Shown: positions 42,128 to 53,040, counted from the stretch's first letter. The stretch: DNA of 64,000 nt from Magnetovibrio blakemorei (GCF_001746755.1 NZ_MCGG01000029.1:1-64000); one strand, 5' to 3'. Program-made: numbers and translations. Notes: a model not told the origin generated them from the letters alone.

Positions 42128-43627
42128 CTAACTGAGATCGATCCAGGTGGCTTTGATTTCGGTGTATTTATCCAGTGCATGCAAAGACTTGTCGCGGCCA
42201 TTTCCGGATTGTTTGTAACCGCCAAACGGCATCGTCATGTCACCGCCGTCCCAACAGTTGACCCACATGTTGCCCGCCCGAATGCGCCTGGACAGTTTCA
42301 GGGCTTTGTTGACGTCGCCGGTCCACAGGCAGGCCGCCAAGCCATAGATGGTGTCGTTGGCAATGGCGACGGCTTCGTCGGCATCCTTAAAGGTGATGGT
42401 GGACAACACCGGGCCAAAGATTTCTTCTTGGGCGATGCGCATGGAATTTTTCACGTTGTCAAACACGGTCGGGGCGACGTAGTAGCCGCCTTGGTTGAGC
42501 AGCACGCGTTCGCCGCCGCACAGCAGCTTCGCCCCTTCGTCCTTGCCCGTTTGGATGTAATCAAGCACGCGGTCCATGTGTTTTTCTTCCACCAGTGCAC
42601 CCATGGAGGTGTCCAAGTCCATGGGGTCGCCCGGTTGTAAAGTTTCGGCGACTTTGAGGACTTCGCTGATAAATTCATCCTTGATGGTGTCTTGGACAAT
42701 CAGCCGCGACGCTGCCGTGCACACTTCGCCTTGGTTATAAAAAATACCGATGGCGGCGTGCTTGGCGGCCTTTTTCAAATCCAGGCAATCGGCAAACACG
42801 ACGTTGGGGGTTTTGCCGCCACATTCCAACCACACCCGTTTCATGTTGGAGCGACCGGAATATTGCAAAAACAGTTTGCCGACAGCGCCCGATCCGGTGA
42901 ACGCCAAACAATCCACATCCATGTGCAGCCCCAGCGCTTGCCCCGCCGTCGGACCAAACCCGGCGACGACGTTGAGCACGCCTGCGGGCAGTCCGGCTTC
43001 CATCGCCAATTCGGCCAGACGCAAAGCGGTCAACGACGACTGTTCAGCGGGTTTGAGAACGACGGAGTTGCCCGCAGCCAATGCCGGGCCCAGCTTCCAG
43101 CACGCCATTAACAAAGGGAAATTCCACGGCACCACGGCGGCGACCACGCCGATGGGTTCGCGGGTGATGGCGCCAAAGGCGTTGGGGCCGGATGGAGCAA
43201 CTTCGTCATAAACTTTGTCGCAGGCTTCCCCGTACCAGCGCATGCAGTTTGCGGACGACGGCACGTCCACGGCGAGGCTGTCGCCAATGGGCTTGCCCAC
43301 ATCCAGGGTTTCCAAAATCGCCAGCTCTTCAGCGTGTTGGTCCATCAAATCTGCCAGACGGATGAGGATTTTTTTACGCTCTTTGGGGGCCATGTTGGAC
43401 CACACGCCCGATTCAAAGGCGCGCCGTGCGGCGGCGACGGCCAAGTTGATGTCTTCAAGGTCGCCTTCGCCGATTTGGGCAATGACCTGACCGGTGCCGG
43501 GGTTGATGCAGTCAAAGGTTTTCCCGGATGCGGCGTCAACGGCCTTGCCATCAATGAACAGCCTGGTCGGCAAACGTAAAGACTGGGCACGGGCTTGAAG
43601 CGATTGCGTGGTGTAGGGTGAGGACAT
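42128..43627 (-). CDS. puuC: Gamma-glutamyl-gamma-aminobutyraldehyde dehydrogenase (PuuC-like)
   Basis: A 499-residue aldehyde dehydrogenase that oxidises aminoaldehydes from putrescine or related diamines. The NAD-binding region includes VLKPAEQSSLTALRLAEL and CLAFTGSGAVGKLF; the catalytic Glu and Cys lie in WLECGGKTPNVVF and GEVCTAASRL. The ending MPFGGYKQSGNGRDKSLHAL is typical of PuuC. It lies downstream of a PuuR-type regulator (32 bases apart, same strand), which supports a role in polyamine catabolism; other aldehydes are possible. Confidence 0.85.
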   Translation of the reverse strand: MSSPYTTQSLQARAQSLRLPTRLFIDGKAVDAASGKTFDCINPGTGQVIAQIGEGDLEDINLAVAAARRAFESGVWSNMAPKERKKILIRLADLMDQHAEELAILETLDVGKPIGDSLAVDVPSSANCMRWYGEACDKVYDEVAPSGPNAFGAITREPIGVVAAVVPWNFPLLMACWKLGPALAAGNSVVLKPAEQSSLTALRLAELAMEAGLPAGVLNVVAGFGPTAGQALGLHMDVDCLAFTGSGAVGKLFLQYSGRSNMKRVWLECGGKTPNVVFADCLDLKKAAKHAAIGIFYNQGEVCTAASRLIVQDTIKDEFISEVLKVAETLQPGDPMDLDTSMGALVEEKHMDRVLDYIQTGKDEGAKLLCGGERVLLNQGGYYVAPTVFDNVKNSMRIAQEEIFGPVLSTITFKDADEAVAIANDTIYGLAACLWTGDVNKALKLSRRIRAGNMWVNCWDGGDMTMPFGGYKQSGNGRDKSLHALDKYTEIKATWIDLS

Positions 43628-43659
43628 GAGCGTTTACCGATGCGGAAAAAGGGAGGGGA

Positions 43660-44211
43660 CTAGAAGCTGGGCGGTGTGGCGGCGCTGATGATGACGGCCT
43701 CACCTTTGCCGATGTTTTTGAAGCGGTGAGGGATTTTGTTATTGATGTAATAGGAATCCCCCTCTTTCAAAACTCTGCTGTTTTGTCCCACCGTCAGTTC
43801 AATGGTGCCTTGAATAACCATTCCGGCCTCTTCGGAATTGTGGGTGAGCATGTCTGCGCCGGAGTGTGCACCCGGCTCGTAGCGTTCGTGCAAAAACCGC
43901 AATTTGCGGTCTTTGCGGTTTGCGCCGACGATTTTGAGATGGGCACCGTTCTCAAAAAATTCAACCAAATCACCCTTGGCGAAGAAAATTTTGTCATCGT
44001 CTTCATTCATGTCCATGGTCAAAAATTCGATCAAAGACAGGGAAAAGCTATTGAGCACCTTCTTTAAGGAATCCACAGATGGGCTGACGCGACTTTGTTC
44101 GATCAGCGAAATGGTGCTGTTGGTGACGCCTGCGCGCTTGGCGACTTCGCGTTGGGAGAGGCCGTACATTGTGCGCAGCGCTTTGAGACGGGTGCCGATA
44201 TCACTGTCCAT
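43660..44211 (-). CDS. PuuR-type XRE-cupin transcriptional regulator (first copy)
   Basis: An N-terminal helix-turn-helix of the Xre family (LKALRTMYGLSQREVAKRAG, then VTNSTISLIEQSRVSPSVDS) and a C-terminal cupin domain (GAHSGADMLTHNSEEAGMVI, HRFKNIGKGEAVIISAATPP). The combination and 183-residue length match PuuR, which represses polyamine catabolic genes. It starts at 44211 (MDSDIG) rather than the ATG 20 codons upstream. It sits before puuC on the same strand. Confidence 0.85.
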   Translation of the reverse strand: MDSDIGTRLKALRTMYGLSQREVAKRAGVTNSTISLIEQSRVSPSVDSLKKVLNSFSLSLIEFLTMDMNEDDDKIFFAKGDLVEFFENGAHLKIVGANRKDRKLRFLHERYEPGAHSGADMLTHNSEEAGMVIQGTIELTVGQNSRVLKEGDSYYINNKIPHRFKNIGKGEAVIISAATPPSF

Positions 44212-44282
44212 GGGGGAGCCTTTGTTCCTGTTGTCAATTATATTAAACACCCAAGCCCCGGTCGACGGCAATCATTATTCCC

Positions 44283-44837
44283 TTAAAAGCTGGGCGGGGT
44301 GCAGGCGCTGACCACTTCGCATTCATCGTCGCTGACATTGCGAAAGCGATGCGCAATGCGGGATTCAAAATAATAGGCATCGCCCGGTCCCAAAATGCGC
44401 TTTTGCTTGCCCACCGTGACCTCCAGACGACCGCGAATGATGACGCCGCCTTCTTGAGAATCGTGGCGCAGCATGGCCTTGCCCGTGTCCGCGCCGGGGC
44501 TATAGCGTTCGCGCAAGATTTGCAGGCTTTGCCCCGCTCGTCCGGTTCCGACCTGAAGGTAAGAAATGCGCCCGTCGGCAATTTCCGTGAGCTCGTCGGC
44601 CTGAAAGAACACTTGATGCGGGGCTTCGTCGGCCAGGGCAAAAAAGTTGGACAGCGACAACGGCACGCCGTCCAAGATGCGCTTGAGCATGCCAACGGAC
44701 GGATTGGTGCGATTGTTTTCGATCAACGATATCATCGCATTGGTGACGCCTGAACGCTCTGCCAGGTCCCGCTGTGACATGCCCTGGCTGCGTCGGACTT
44801 GGCGCAACCGCGCGCCGATGTTGATGTCTTGAGACAT
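44283..44837 (-). CDS. PuuR-type XRE-cupin transcriptional regulator (second copy)
   Basis: A second XRE-cupin regulator of 184 residues. HTH: RLRQVRRSQGMSQRDLAERS and VTNAMISLIENNRTNPSVGM; cupin: GADTGKAMLRHDSQEGGVII and HRFRNVSDDECEVVSACTPP. It differs from the first copy throughout but shares all motifs. It diverges from the omega-aminotransferase gene across about 160 bp, and may therefore control that operon while the first copy controls puuC, or the two may overlap in target. The ATG at 44837 follows a short in-frame ATG at 44849. Confidence 0.85.
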   Translation of the reverse strand: MSQDINIGARLRQVRRSQGMSQRDLAERSGVTNAMISLIENNRTNPSVGMLKRILDGVPLSLSNFFALADEAPHQVFFQADELTEIADGRISYLQVGTGRAGQSLQILRERYSPGADTGKAMLRHDSQEGGVIIRGRLEVTVGKQKRILGPGDAYYFESRIAHRFRNVSDDECEVVSACTPPSF

Positions 44838-44999
44838 GGCAAAATCCACTGTTAAATATATCGCTAAAATATAGTCATAATTCTATTAAATTCAAGATGT
44901 TGTGATTTTCAAGGAAACCATTATTAAAAGGATGTTCGCCCTGATACCGTCGTCGTTTCGCTTCTTCCAATGACACCGGTGTTTTCAGGAGTTACCCAC

Positions 45000-46316
45000 A
45001 TGTTCAGCCCCAACGATTTAGAAGCCTACTGGATGCCGTTTACGGCCAACCGGGCGTTCAAATCCAGCCCCCGTATGTTGGTGGCGGCAAAAGACATGCA
45101 TTACACCAGCGCGGATGGCCGGCAAATTCTGGATGGCACGTCGGGCCTGTGGTGCTGCAACGCCGGGCATGGACGGGCGAAAATCACCGAAGCGATCCAA
45201 CGCCAAGCCGCAGAAATGGATTATGCGCCGCCCTTTCAAGTTGGTCATCCGGCTGCGTTTGAACTGGCCAATCGCTTGACCGACATTATGGCGGGTGATC
45301 TCAATCACGTGTTTTTCACCAATTCCGGATCTGAGGCGGTCGATACCGCGCTGAAAATCGCCTTGGCCTATCACAAGGCCTGTGGCAACGGCGGGCGGGT
45401 GAAATTCATTGGCCGCGACAAGGGCTATCACGGTGTGGGCTTCGGCGGCATCAGCGTCGGCGGGTTGGGGGGCAATAAAAAGCAGTTCGGCAATCAATTG
45501 CCCGGTGTCGATCACATGCCGTTTTTTTACGACAAAGCCACGTCGGCCTTTTCCAAGGGTCAGCCAGTACACGGCGCAGACATTGCCGACGACTTGGAAG
45601 CCATCATCACCCTGCACGATGCATCCACCGTGGCCGCCGTCATTGTCGAACCGGTGGTGGGTTCGGCGGGTGTGTTTGTGCCGCCCAAGGGCTACTTGGA
45701 ACGTTTGCGCGCCATTTGCGACAAGCACGGCGTGTTGCTGATCTTTGATGAAGTGATCACCGGGTTTGGCCGTTTGGGCACCGCCTTTGGTGTCGACAAA
45801 TTTAAAGTCGTTCCCGATTTGGTGACCACCGCCAAGGGTTTGAATTCCGGTACCGTGCCCATGGGGGCGGTGTTCGCGCGTGATGGTATTTACCGAGCCA
45901 TCGTGGACGGTGCCCCCGAAGGTGCTATTGAACTGTTTCACGGCTACACCTATTCGGCCCATCCGTTGGCCTGTGCGGCGGCATTGGCGGCGCAAGCCGT
46001 TTACAAGGAAGAAGACCTGTTTGCCCGGGCGGGCGCGTTGGAGACCTATTGGCAAGGCGCCGCTCATGCCTTGAAAGAGGCCCAACACGTCGTCGACATC
46101 CGCAACATCGGTTTGGTTGCGGGCATTGAATTGGCCCCGCGCGCAGGCAAACCGGCGGCACGCGCTTTTGATGTTTTTTTGAAAGCTTTTGAGAAGGGCT
46201 TGTTGATCCGCACCACGGGTGACACCATCGCCTTGTCGCCCCCCTTGATCATTTCCAAAACTGAAATCGATCAGATTTTTTCCACCCTGTTAGATATCCT
46301 CAAGGAAACGGCTTAA
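45000..46316 (+). CDS. Class III omega-aminotransferase (beta-alanine--pyruvate type)
   Basis: A PLP enzyme that transfers the amino group from omega-amino acids or diamines to pyruvate or similar. LWCCNAGHGRAKI, FFTNSGSEAVDTALKIA, LLIFDEVITGFGRLG and TTAKGLNSGTVPMGAV with the PLP-binding Lys are conserved. The ATG at 45000 follows AGGAG. The length is 438 residues. MmsA three bases downstream would use malonate semialdehyde, the product of beta-alanine transamination, so beta-alanine is a likely substrate; polyamine-derived amines or taurine are alternatives. Confidence 0.88.
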   Translation: MFSPNDLEAYWMPFTANRAFKSSPRMLVAAKDMHYTSADGRQILDGTSGLWCCNAGHGRAKITEAIQRQAAEMDYAPPFQVGHPAAFELANRLTDIMAGDLNHVFFTNSGSEAVDTALKIALAYHKACGNGGRVKFIGRDKGYHGVGFGGISVGGLGGNKKQFGNQLPGVDHMPFFYDKATSAFSKGQPVHGADIADDLEAIITLHDASTVAAVIVEPVVGSAGVFVPPKGYLERLRAICDKHGVLLIFDEVITGFGRLGTAFGVDKFKVVPDLVTTAKGLNSGTVPMGAVFARDGIYRAIVDGAPEGAIELFHGYTYSAHPLACAAALAAQAVYKEEDLFARAGALETYWQGAAHALKEAQHVVDIRNIGLVAGIELAPRAGKPAARAFDVFLKAFEKGLLIRTTGDTIALSPPLIISKTEIDQIFSTLLDILKETA

Positions 46317-46319
46317 GTC

Positions 46320-47825
<1,506 letters not shown>

Positions 47826-47900
47826 AAAAGATCTCTATCATTTTTGAGGGCTAAGCCTTACACAGTCGCCAGTTGGGTCTAAATGTATTGAGGTCAAAGC

Positions 47901-48152
47901 ATGACATGGGTCGCTCATCACGAAAAGGTGTTGACCATCCTTAAATGGATCGGCACGGCAACAGGTATTATTGGGGCCCTGATTGTGGCGTTGAACATCG
48001 ACGCCGTGGGCATCGGCTTTATCTTTTTTGCGGTGTCGTCTGCGACGTGGACCTATGCCGGATGGATGCACCGGGAAATGAGCCTGTTTGTCTTGCAGGT
48101 GGTTTTTTTATGCATTGACCTGCTGGGCATTTACAATTGGCTGTATGTCTAG
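47901..48152 (+). CDS. Small membrane protein of unknown function
   Basis: An 83-residue protein with three likely membrane segments: ILKWIGTATGIIGALIVAL, GIGFIFFAVSSATWTYAGW and LFVLQVVFLCIDLLGIYNW. I do not recognise a family with certainty; the Trp/Asn-rich ending resembles small PnuC-related proteins. It starts 75 bases after mmsA and stops 33 bases before the MFS gene. Confidence 0.6.
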   Translation: MTWVAHHEKVLTILKWIGTATGIIGALIVALNIDAVGIGFIFFAVSSATWTYAGWMHREMSLFVLQVVFLCIDLLGIYNWLYV

Positions 48153-48185
48153 CGACAAGAAGCTCTGCTTGACCAACCCCACCAC

Positions 48186-49481
48186 ATGGCTCCTAATGGA
48201 GGTATGAATACACAGGCCTCCCCACCCCTGAAGATGACGATTTCCCTGGCTTTGCGGGTGTTTTTGCCGTTCGCCTTGGGCTATTTCCTGTCGTACTTGT
48301 ACCGGGTGGTGAACGCGGTCATCGCGCCCGATTTGATCACCGATATGGGCTTGGATGCGTCGACGTTGGGGTTGCTCACGGCGGCGTACTTTTTCACCTT
48401 TGCGGCGTTCCAAATTCCGTTGGGAATATTGCTAGATCACTATGGTCCGCGTCGGATCGAGGCTGCATTGCTGGTGTTTGCCGCCCTGGGCGCGGCATTG
48501 TTCGCCCTGGCCCCCAACACGCCGATGCTGATCTTGGCGCGTGGCCTCATCGGCTTTGGCGTTTCGGCCTGTTTGATGGCGGCGTTTAAGGCCTATGTCA
48601 TGTGGTTCGCCAAAGAGCGCCTGGCCTTGGTGAACGGCTTTCAGATGATGGCGGGGGGATTGGGCGCATTGGCTGCGACCCAGCCGGTGGAAGTGCTATT
48701 GGGCTTTACCGATTGGCGCGGGGTGTTTTGGATTTTGGCAGGATTGACGCTGGTGTCGGCCGCGGGCGTGTATTTTGTCGTGCCGGACCATCGTCCATTA
48801 GATCAAGGGACTAACCGACAACCTGAGGCCAAACTACGGGATGCTTTGGCGGGTGTGAAAACGGTCTTCACCAGCGCGCTGTTTTGGCGGGTGGCGCCGT
48901 TGTGTGTTTTGTCCCAAGCGATTTTCACATCGGTCCTGGGGTTGTGGTCGGGGCCGTGGCTGCGTGATGTGGCGGGCTTTGATCGCGCGCTGGCGGCCAC
49001 CTATTTGTTTTGGATTGCGGCGGCGATGGTTGCGGGTTTTTTCACTTGGGGACTGGTTGCGGAACGGTTGCAGCGGTTGTGGGGGGTGCGCCCGATGACG
49101 GTCGCGGTGTTTGGTATAATCTGCTTTATGGTGGTGCAGAGCACCATCGCGTCGGAGCTCGTGTTGGAGTATCCAACCCTTATTTTAAGCGCTTGGATGG
49201 CTTTCGGTTTTTTCGCCACGGCGGGTATTTTGCCCTATGCGGCGCTGTCGCAAGTGTTTCCGGCCAACTTGGCGGGGCGGGTCAATACGGGGCTTAATTT
49301 GCTGGTGTTCGTGCTGGCGTTTGTCGATCAGTGGGCGATTGGCGCGGTCATTGATTTATGGCCGCAGACGGCGTCGGGCGGTTATGCGTCTGAGGGCTAT
49401 CAAGTGGCCTTCGGGGTTCTCCTGGGGTTGCAGGTGATGGCGCTGGTTTGGTATGGGGCAAGGCGCTCCATACGGATTTAA
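48186..49481 (+). CDS. Major facilitator superfamily transporter
   Basis: A 12-span permease of 431 residues. The first loop bears LGILLDHYGPRRIEAA, the MFS A-motif region, and spans such as LLTAAYFFTFAAFQIPLGIL and LILARGLIGFGVSACLMAAF. The substrate is unknown. Start choice is uncertain: ATG at 48186 is used, and an ATG at 48204 directly after GGAGG is too close for normal spacing. It may move a substrate or product of the catabolic genes upstream, but it is not tightly coupled to them. Confidence 0.8.
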   Translation: MAPNGGMNTQASPPLKMTISLALRVFLPFALGYFLSYLYRVVNAVIAPDLITDMGLDASTLGLLTAAYFFTFAAFQIPLGILLDHYGPRRIEAALLVFAALGAALFALAPNTPMLILARGLIGFGVSACLMAAFKAYVMWFAKERLALVNGFQMMAGGLGALAATQPVEVLLGFTDWRGVFWILAGLTLVSAAGVYFVVPDHRPLDQGTNRQPEAKLRDALAGVKTVFTSALFWRVAPLCVLSQAIFTSVLGLWSGPWLRDVAGFDRALAATYLFWIAAAMVAGFFTWGLVAERLQRLWGVRPMTVAVFGIICFMVVQSTIASELVLEYPTLILSAWMAFGFFATAGILPYAALSQVFPANLAGRVNTGLNLLVFVLAFVDQWAIGAVIDLWPQTASGGYASEGYQVAFGVLLGLQVMALVWYGARRSIRI

Positions 49482-49555
49482 TATGTATCTAGAGCTTTTC
49501 TTTCCCCGACATATGAGTATTATCCGGGCCATCTGAGAAAATGGAGACTGAGCCC

Positions 49556-50944
49556 ATGATTCCGCGCTATTCGCGTCCAGAAATGACCCAAATCTGGGAA
49601 CCTGCCAATAAATTCCGCATTTGGTTTGAAATTGAAGCCCACGCCTGTGACGCGCTGGCTGAGCTGGGGGTCATCCCCAAAGCCGCTGCCAAGGCCGTGT
49701 GGGAAAAGGGCAACAAGCCCTACACCGATGCGCGCATCGCCCGGATTGATGAAATCGAGCTGGAAACCAAGCACGACATGATCGCGTTTTTGACCGAATT
49801 GGCCGAACACGTGGGCGAAGAAGGCCGCTTTGTGCACCAGGGTATGACCAGCTCAGACGTGCTCGACACCTGCTTGGCCGTGCAGATGGCCCAGGCCGCC
49901 GACATCTTGTTGGACAATCTGGACGAGTTGTTGGCCGCGCTGAAAGTCCGCGCCGAGGAAACCAAGTACATGGCGTGCATCGGGCGCAGCCACGGCATTC
50001 ATGCTGAACCCACCACCATGGGGCTCAAGTTTGCGCGCTTTTATGCGGAATTCAAGCGCAGCAAAGAACGCCTGCAAGCGGCGCGCAAAGACATCGCCAC
50101 CTGCGCCATTTCCGGCGCCATCGGCACCTTTGCCAATATTGATCCGGCTGTCGAAGAATACGTCGCTGAAAAATTGGGCCTGACGCCGGAACCCATTTCC
50201 ACCCAGGTGATCCCGCGCGACCGCCATGCGCATTTTTTCACCACGTTGGGCATCATTGCGTCGAGCATGGAAAACATCGCCACCGAAATTCGCCATCTGC
50301 AACGCACCGAAGTGCGCGAAGCTCAGGAATACTTTGCCCCCGGTCAAAAGGGCAGCTCGGCGATGCCGCACAAACGCAACCCCATCTTGACCGAAAACTT
50401 GACCGGCATGGCACGCATCGTGCGCATGGCGGTGACGCCGGCGCTGGAAAACGTCGCTTTGTGGCATGAACGCGATATTTCGCATTCGTCGGTCGAACGT
50501 ATGATCGGCCCGGATGCCACAATCACCTTGAACTTCGCGTTGAAGCGTTTGATCGGCACAGTTGCCAAGTTGGTGGTGTATCCCGATAACATGATGAACC
50601 AGTTGAACAACTTCGGCGGCATCCACGATGCGCAGCGGGTGCTGTTGTTCTTGACGCAAAACAACGTATCGCGCGAAACGGCTTATAAGATTGTTCAGCG
50701 CAACGCCATGTTGGTGTGGAAAAGCTTCGGCATCGATCCGGACAATCCGGATTCGACGCCCGAACTTAACGCCATTGAACAAGGCGCTACGGAACATGCC
50801 AACCGCTTGTTCTATTTCCTGTCCCATGACGAAGACTTAAAAGCCGCGCTTGATGTCAAAGACCTGAAGCGCTTGCTCGATGAAGATTCCATCAGTTACC
50901 ACACCAAACGCGTGGATGTGATTTTCCAGCGGGTGTTTGGTTAA
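49556..50944 (+). CDS. purB: Adenylosuccinate lyase
   Basis: PurB cleaves SAICAR and adenylosuccinate in purine synthesis. Fumarase-superfamily motifs: EIEAHACDALAELG, EGRFVHQGMTSSDVLDT with the catalytic His region, IGRSHGIHAEPTTMG, and the signature KGSSAMPHKRNPILTENLTG. The ATG at 49556 follows GGAGA and begins MIPRYSRPEM, the usual start. 462 residues. A strong terminator follows. Confidence 0.95.
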   Translation: MIPRYSRPEMTQIWEPANKFRIWFEIEAHACDALAELGVIPKAAAKAVWEKGNKPYTDARIARIDEIELETKHDMIAFLTELAEHVGEEGRFVHQGMTSSDVLDTCLAVQMAQAADILLDNLDELLAALKVRAEETKYMACIGRSHGIHAEPTTMGLKFARFYAEFKRSKERLQAARKDIATCAISGAIGTFANIDPAVEEYVAEKLGLTPEPISTQVIPRDRHAHFFTTLGIIASSMENIATEIRHLQRTEVREAQEYFAPGQKGSSAMPHKRNPILTENLTGMARIVRMAVTPALENVALWHERDISHSSVERMIGPDATITLNFALKRLIGTVAKLVVYPDNMMNQLNNFGGIHDAQRVLLFLTQNNVSRETAYKIVQRNAMLVWKSFGIDPDNPDSTPELNAIEQGATEHANRLFYFLSHDEDLKAALDVKDLKRLLDEDSISYHTKRVDVIFQRVFG

Positions 50945-50970
50945 CTCTCTTCTTGGTTTCTTTGATATAA

Positions 50971-51005
50971 AAGCGGGCCTGGAGGATATCCAGGCCCGCT
51001 TTTTG
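50971..51005 (+). terminator. Intrinsic terminator of purB
   Basis: AAGCGGGCCTGG (50971-50982) pairs perfectly with CCAGGCCCGCTT (50990-51001) around a seven-base loop and is followed by a T-run. Confidence 0.92.
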
Positions 51006-51052
51006 TTGGTCAAATCCGCGCCATACGCAATAAAGGTGTACGGCTTGATGTG

Positions 51053-52234
51053 TTATTGGCTGGGTTGAGGTGAAGCCTTATCAAGCAAAAGCTCATGCAC
51101 CAGCACACCGCCGTTGAGGTCTCCAAAAAGCAGATGGTTTGAATTGGGTATGGGCAAAACAAAAGGCCGCGGTACAAATGTCAGGCCTGTCGAAAATGTG
51201 TCTTGTCCGGTCTTTTGCGACAAAACATGCAAAGTCCGCTTCATGTCCAAAGCGAGGATGTGATCGTCTTTGGCTTGCAGCTCGGCCATGATGGAGCCCC
51301 AATCTTTGCTGTTGCCTTTAAACTGGTGCGTATTATGACGCCACAGGTGTTTGCCATTCCTATTGTTCATGGCATAGATCCACCCTGTCGGTGACCAGAA
51401 ATACACATTTCCGTTTGCGACCAATTGCGAATTGATAAAGTTGCCAGCATAAAATCGCCAGGAAATGCGTTTGTCGTCTGGGACGCTATTGCCGGTTTGG
51501 ATTGCCAGCACCTCATCGTGATAGCCGCCCGCAATAATGAGATCGCCGTCGAGGTAAATTTGCCGCAAATACTGCCAGTCGGCACCGTTGGCAAAGGACC
51601 ATTTAATGGCTCCAGTTTGGGCGTCAAACGCGTACACAACACCATCACCTGCGCCCAGATACACGGTGTCGTTGCGGCCAATTGCGCCGTAATGAATCTC
51701 GGCACCGCCTTCAATGTGAAAGCGCCACCGCTCTGACCCATCGGTTAGATTGAGGGCGATGAAGTCTTGTCCATCTCCAAAAAAGAGAGCGTCTTGCAAA
51801 ATGTAGGGAACCGCGACTTGTGCACTTTTCTTGTAAGACCAAATCAAGCTACCGGTTGTGCGGTCCCAGGCATTTAAATGGGAGCGTCCGGCACTGATCA
51901 CCAGGGTTTCAGACAGTCGCGGCCTAAAATGAGCGGGACTGGGCAGGATTGCTTGCCAAAGGCGCACACCGTCCTGAAGACGCCAAGCTTCCAGTGTGTT
52001 GTCGCCACTCGCATACACGATGCCATCGTCATAGGACATCGGCGTCAGGGTTGTGTTGTCTGTCTGCCATTTTGCCGTAAGTGTCAAAGATGACGCCTGT
52101 GCAAATGACCCCATGAAAAAACACCACAGCCCGAATAAAGCCGTGGCGGAAATGATTGAAGCAGATCGTCGGAAGAATATAAAGGGGCCGACATGATTGT
52201 CGGCCCCTTTGTTATGCGCAGTCATTATTCGCAT
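51053..52234 (-). CDS. Exported PQQ-like beta-propeller protein
   Basis: A 393-residue protein with a hydrophobic export segment (SIISATALFGLWCFFMGSFA) after a 30-residue basic N-terminus. The rest is made of propeller blades with the PQQ-type Trp motif, for example GDNTLEAWRLQDGVRLWQA, DRTTGSLIWSYKKSAQ, LTDGSERWRFH and FDAQTGAIKWSFANG, then a fifth or sixth near YAMNNRNGKHLWRHN. It is the size of BamB but lacks a lipobox. The ATG at 52234 has AAGGG upstream and overlaps the upstream cytochrome gene by ten bases. No calcium/PQQ enzyme residues can be assigned, so it may be a structural or redox-partner protein. Confidence 0.8.
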   Translation of the reverse strand: MRIMTAHNKGADNHVGPFIFFRRSASIISATALFGLWCFFMGSFAQASSLTLTAKWQTDNTTLTPMSYDDGIVYASGDNTLEAWRLQDGVRLWQAILPSPAHFRPRLSETLVISAGRSHLNAWDRTTGSLIWSYKKSAQVAVPYILQDALFFGDGQDFIALNLTDGSERWRFHIEGGAEIHYGAIGRNDTVYLGAGDGVVYAFDAQTGAIKWSFANGADWQYLRQIYLDGDLIIAGGYHDEVLAIQTGNSVPDDKRISWRFYAGNFINSQLVANGNVYFWSPTGWIYAMNNRNGKHLWRHNTHQFKGNSKDWGSIMAELQAKDDHILALDMKRTLHVLSQKTGQDTFSTGLTFVPRPFVLPIPNSNHLLFGDLNGGVLVHELLLDKASPQPSQ

Positions 52235-53040
52235 TTAGCACCCTTGTTGATCCACCGCAAAAGGACTTGAAGGTTTGGGTGGTCACGGTTTTCGCCGGGA
52301 TCAATACCCGCAGGCATACGGTTTCTGACCAGTCGTTGATACAGTTTGCTGCCTTCTGAATCACCCGGAATGACGATTTTTACCGCAGGTAAGCCTTCGG
52401 CCTTTTTCGCAATTGCATCTGCACCCAGCATGACACCGTCGTAACTGGACAAATTCAGCTCGTGGAAGCTCGGAGGTTCTTGGTTTGACATGTGGCATTC
52501 AACACACGCAGCCGACCCACCATAAGCCGTAGGATCTTTGAATGAGGGCAAAACGGTTTGTTTAAAGAAGTTATCGTTTTTGGCCCCGTCATCAATCCAT
52601 TTTTTGACCGCCAAAATTGCGGGCAAGTTTGTCGGGACATCGAACGAAACGCCGAACGGCATCCGGTTGTCGCGAATGAAACTGCGAATCAAACTGTGAT
52701 CACCATCTCCGGGAGCAACAATCTTTTGGGCTGGTGCCTCTGTGGCCCCTTTCAAAATTCCTTCGCACGTTGAGAGGTTCAGTCCGCGCGGGCTGTGTTT
52801 TTCATCGTTGGAATTGTGGCACACGATACAGGCTGCACCTTCGCCAAAGGCGTTTGGCAAGCGCATCAAGGTGGCGATGTAGTCATAACCGATGTCGACA
52901 TCATATTTGTCCATAATGTTCAAGACGGCCCGCTCATGCGAATCCATATCGTCGTTTTGTGCGAGAACGGGCGTCACCAATACGGAAATCGAGGCAAAAA
53001 CACTCACGCCGAATCCGACCAACAGGTTTGTAATTTTCAT
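52225..53040 (-). CDS. Exported dihaem c-type cytochrome built from a tandem duplication
   Basis: A 271-residue protein with signal peptide (FGVSVFASISVLVTPVLA). Two units repeat the order CxxCH, LNLS, acidic-Gly, PGD, RMP, WI-x-x-GAK: unit one has CIVCH, LNLSTCEGIL, VAPGDGDHS, RDNRMPFG and KKWIDDGAK; unit two has CVECH, LNLSSYDGVM, VIPGDSEGS, VRNRMPAG and RWINKGAK. The plan resembles planctomycete-type cytochrome (PSCyt1-like) domains, in which the Met of RMP would be the sixth haem ligand. It is coupled with the beta-propeller gene. The electron partners are unknown. Confidence 0.82.
   Translation of the reverse strand: MKITNLLVGFGVSVFASISVLVTPVLAQNDDMDSHERAVLNIMDKYDVDIGYDYIATLMRLPNAFGEGAACIVCHNSNDEKHSPRGLNLSTCEGILKGATEAPAQKIVAPGDGDHSLIRSFIRDNRMPFGVSFDVPTNLPAILAVKKWIDDGAKNDNFFKQTVLPSFKDPTAYGGSAACVECHMSNQEPPSFHELNLSSYDGVMLGADAIAKKAEGLPAVKIVIPGDSEGSKLYQRLVRNRMPAGIDPGENRDHPNLQVLLRWINKGAKCE

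Noticed and set aside
45018-46088. A 356-codon open frame antisense to the omega-aminotransferase
   Set aside because: A shadow of a well-supported gene; composition is rich in His, Gln and Arg as expected from reversed GC-rich codons, with no motif.
49853-50827. A 324-codon open frame antisense to purB
   Set aside because: Overlaps the purB active-site codons in reverse and has no family features.
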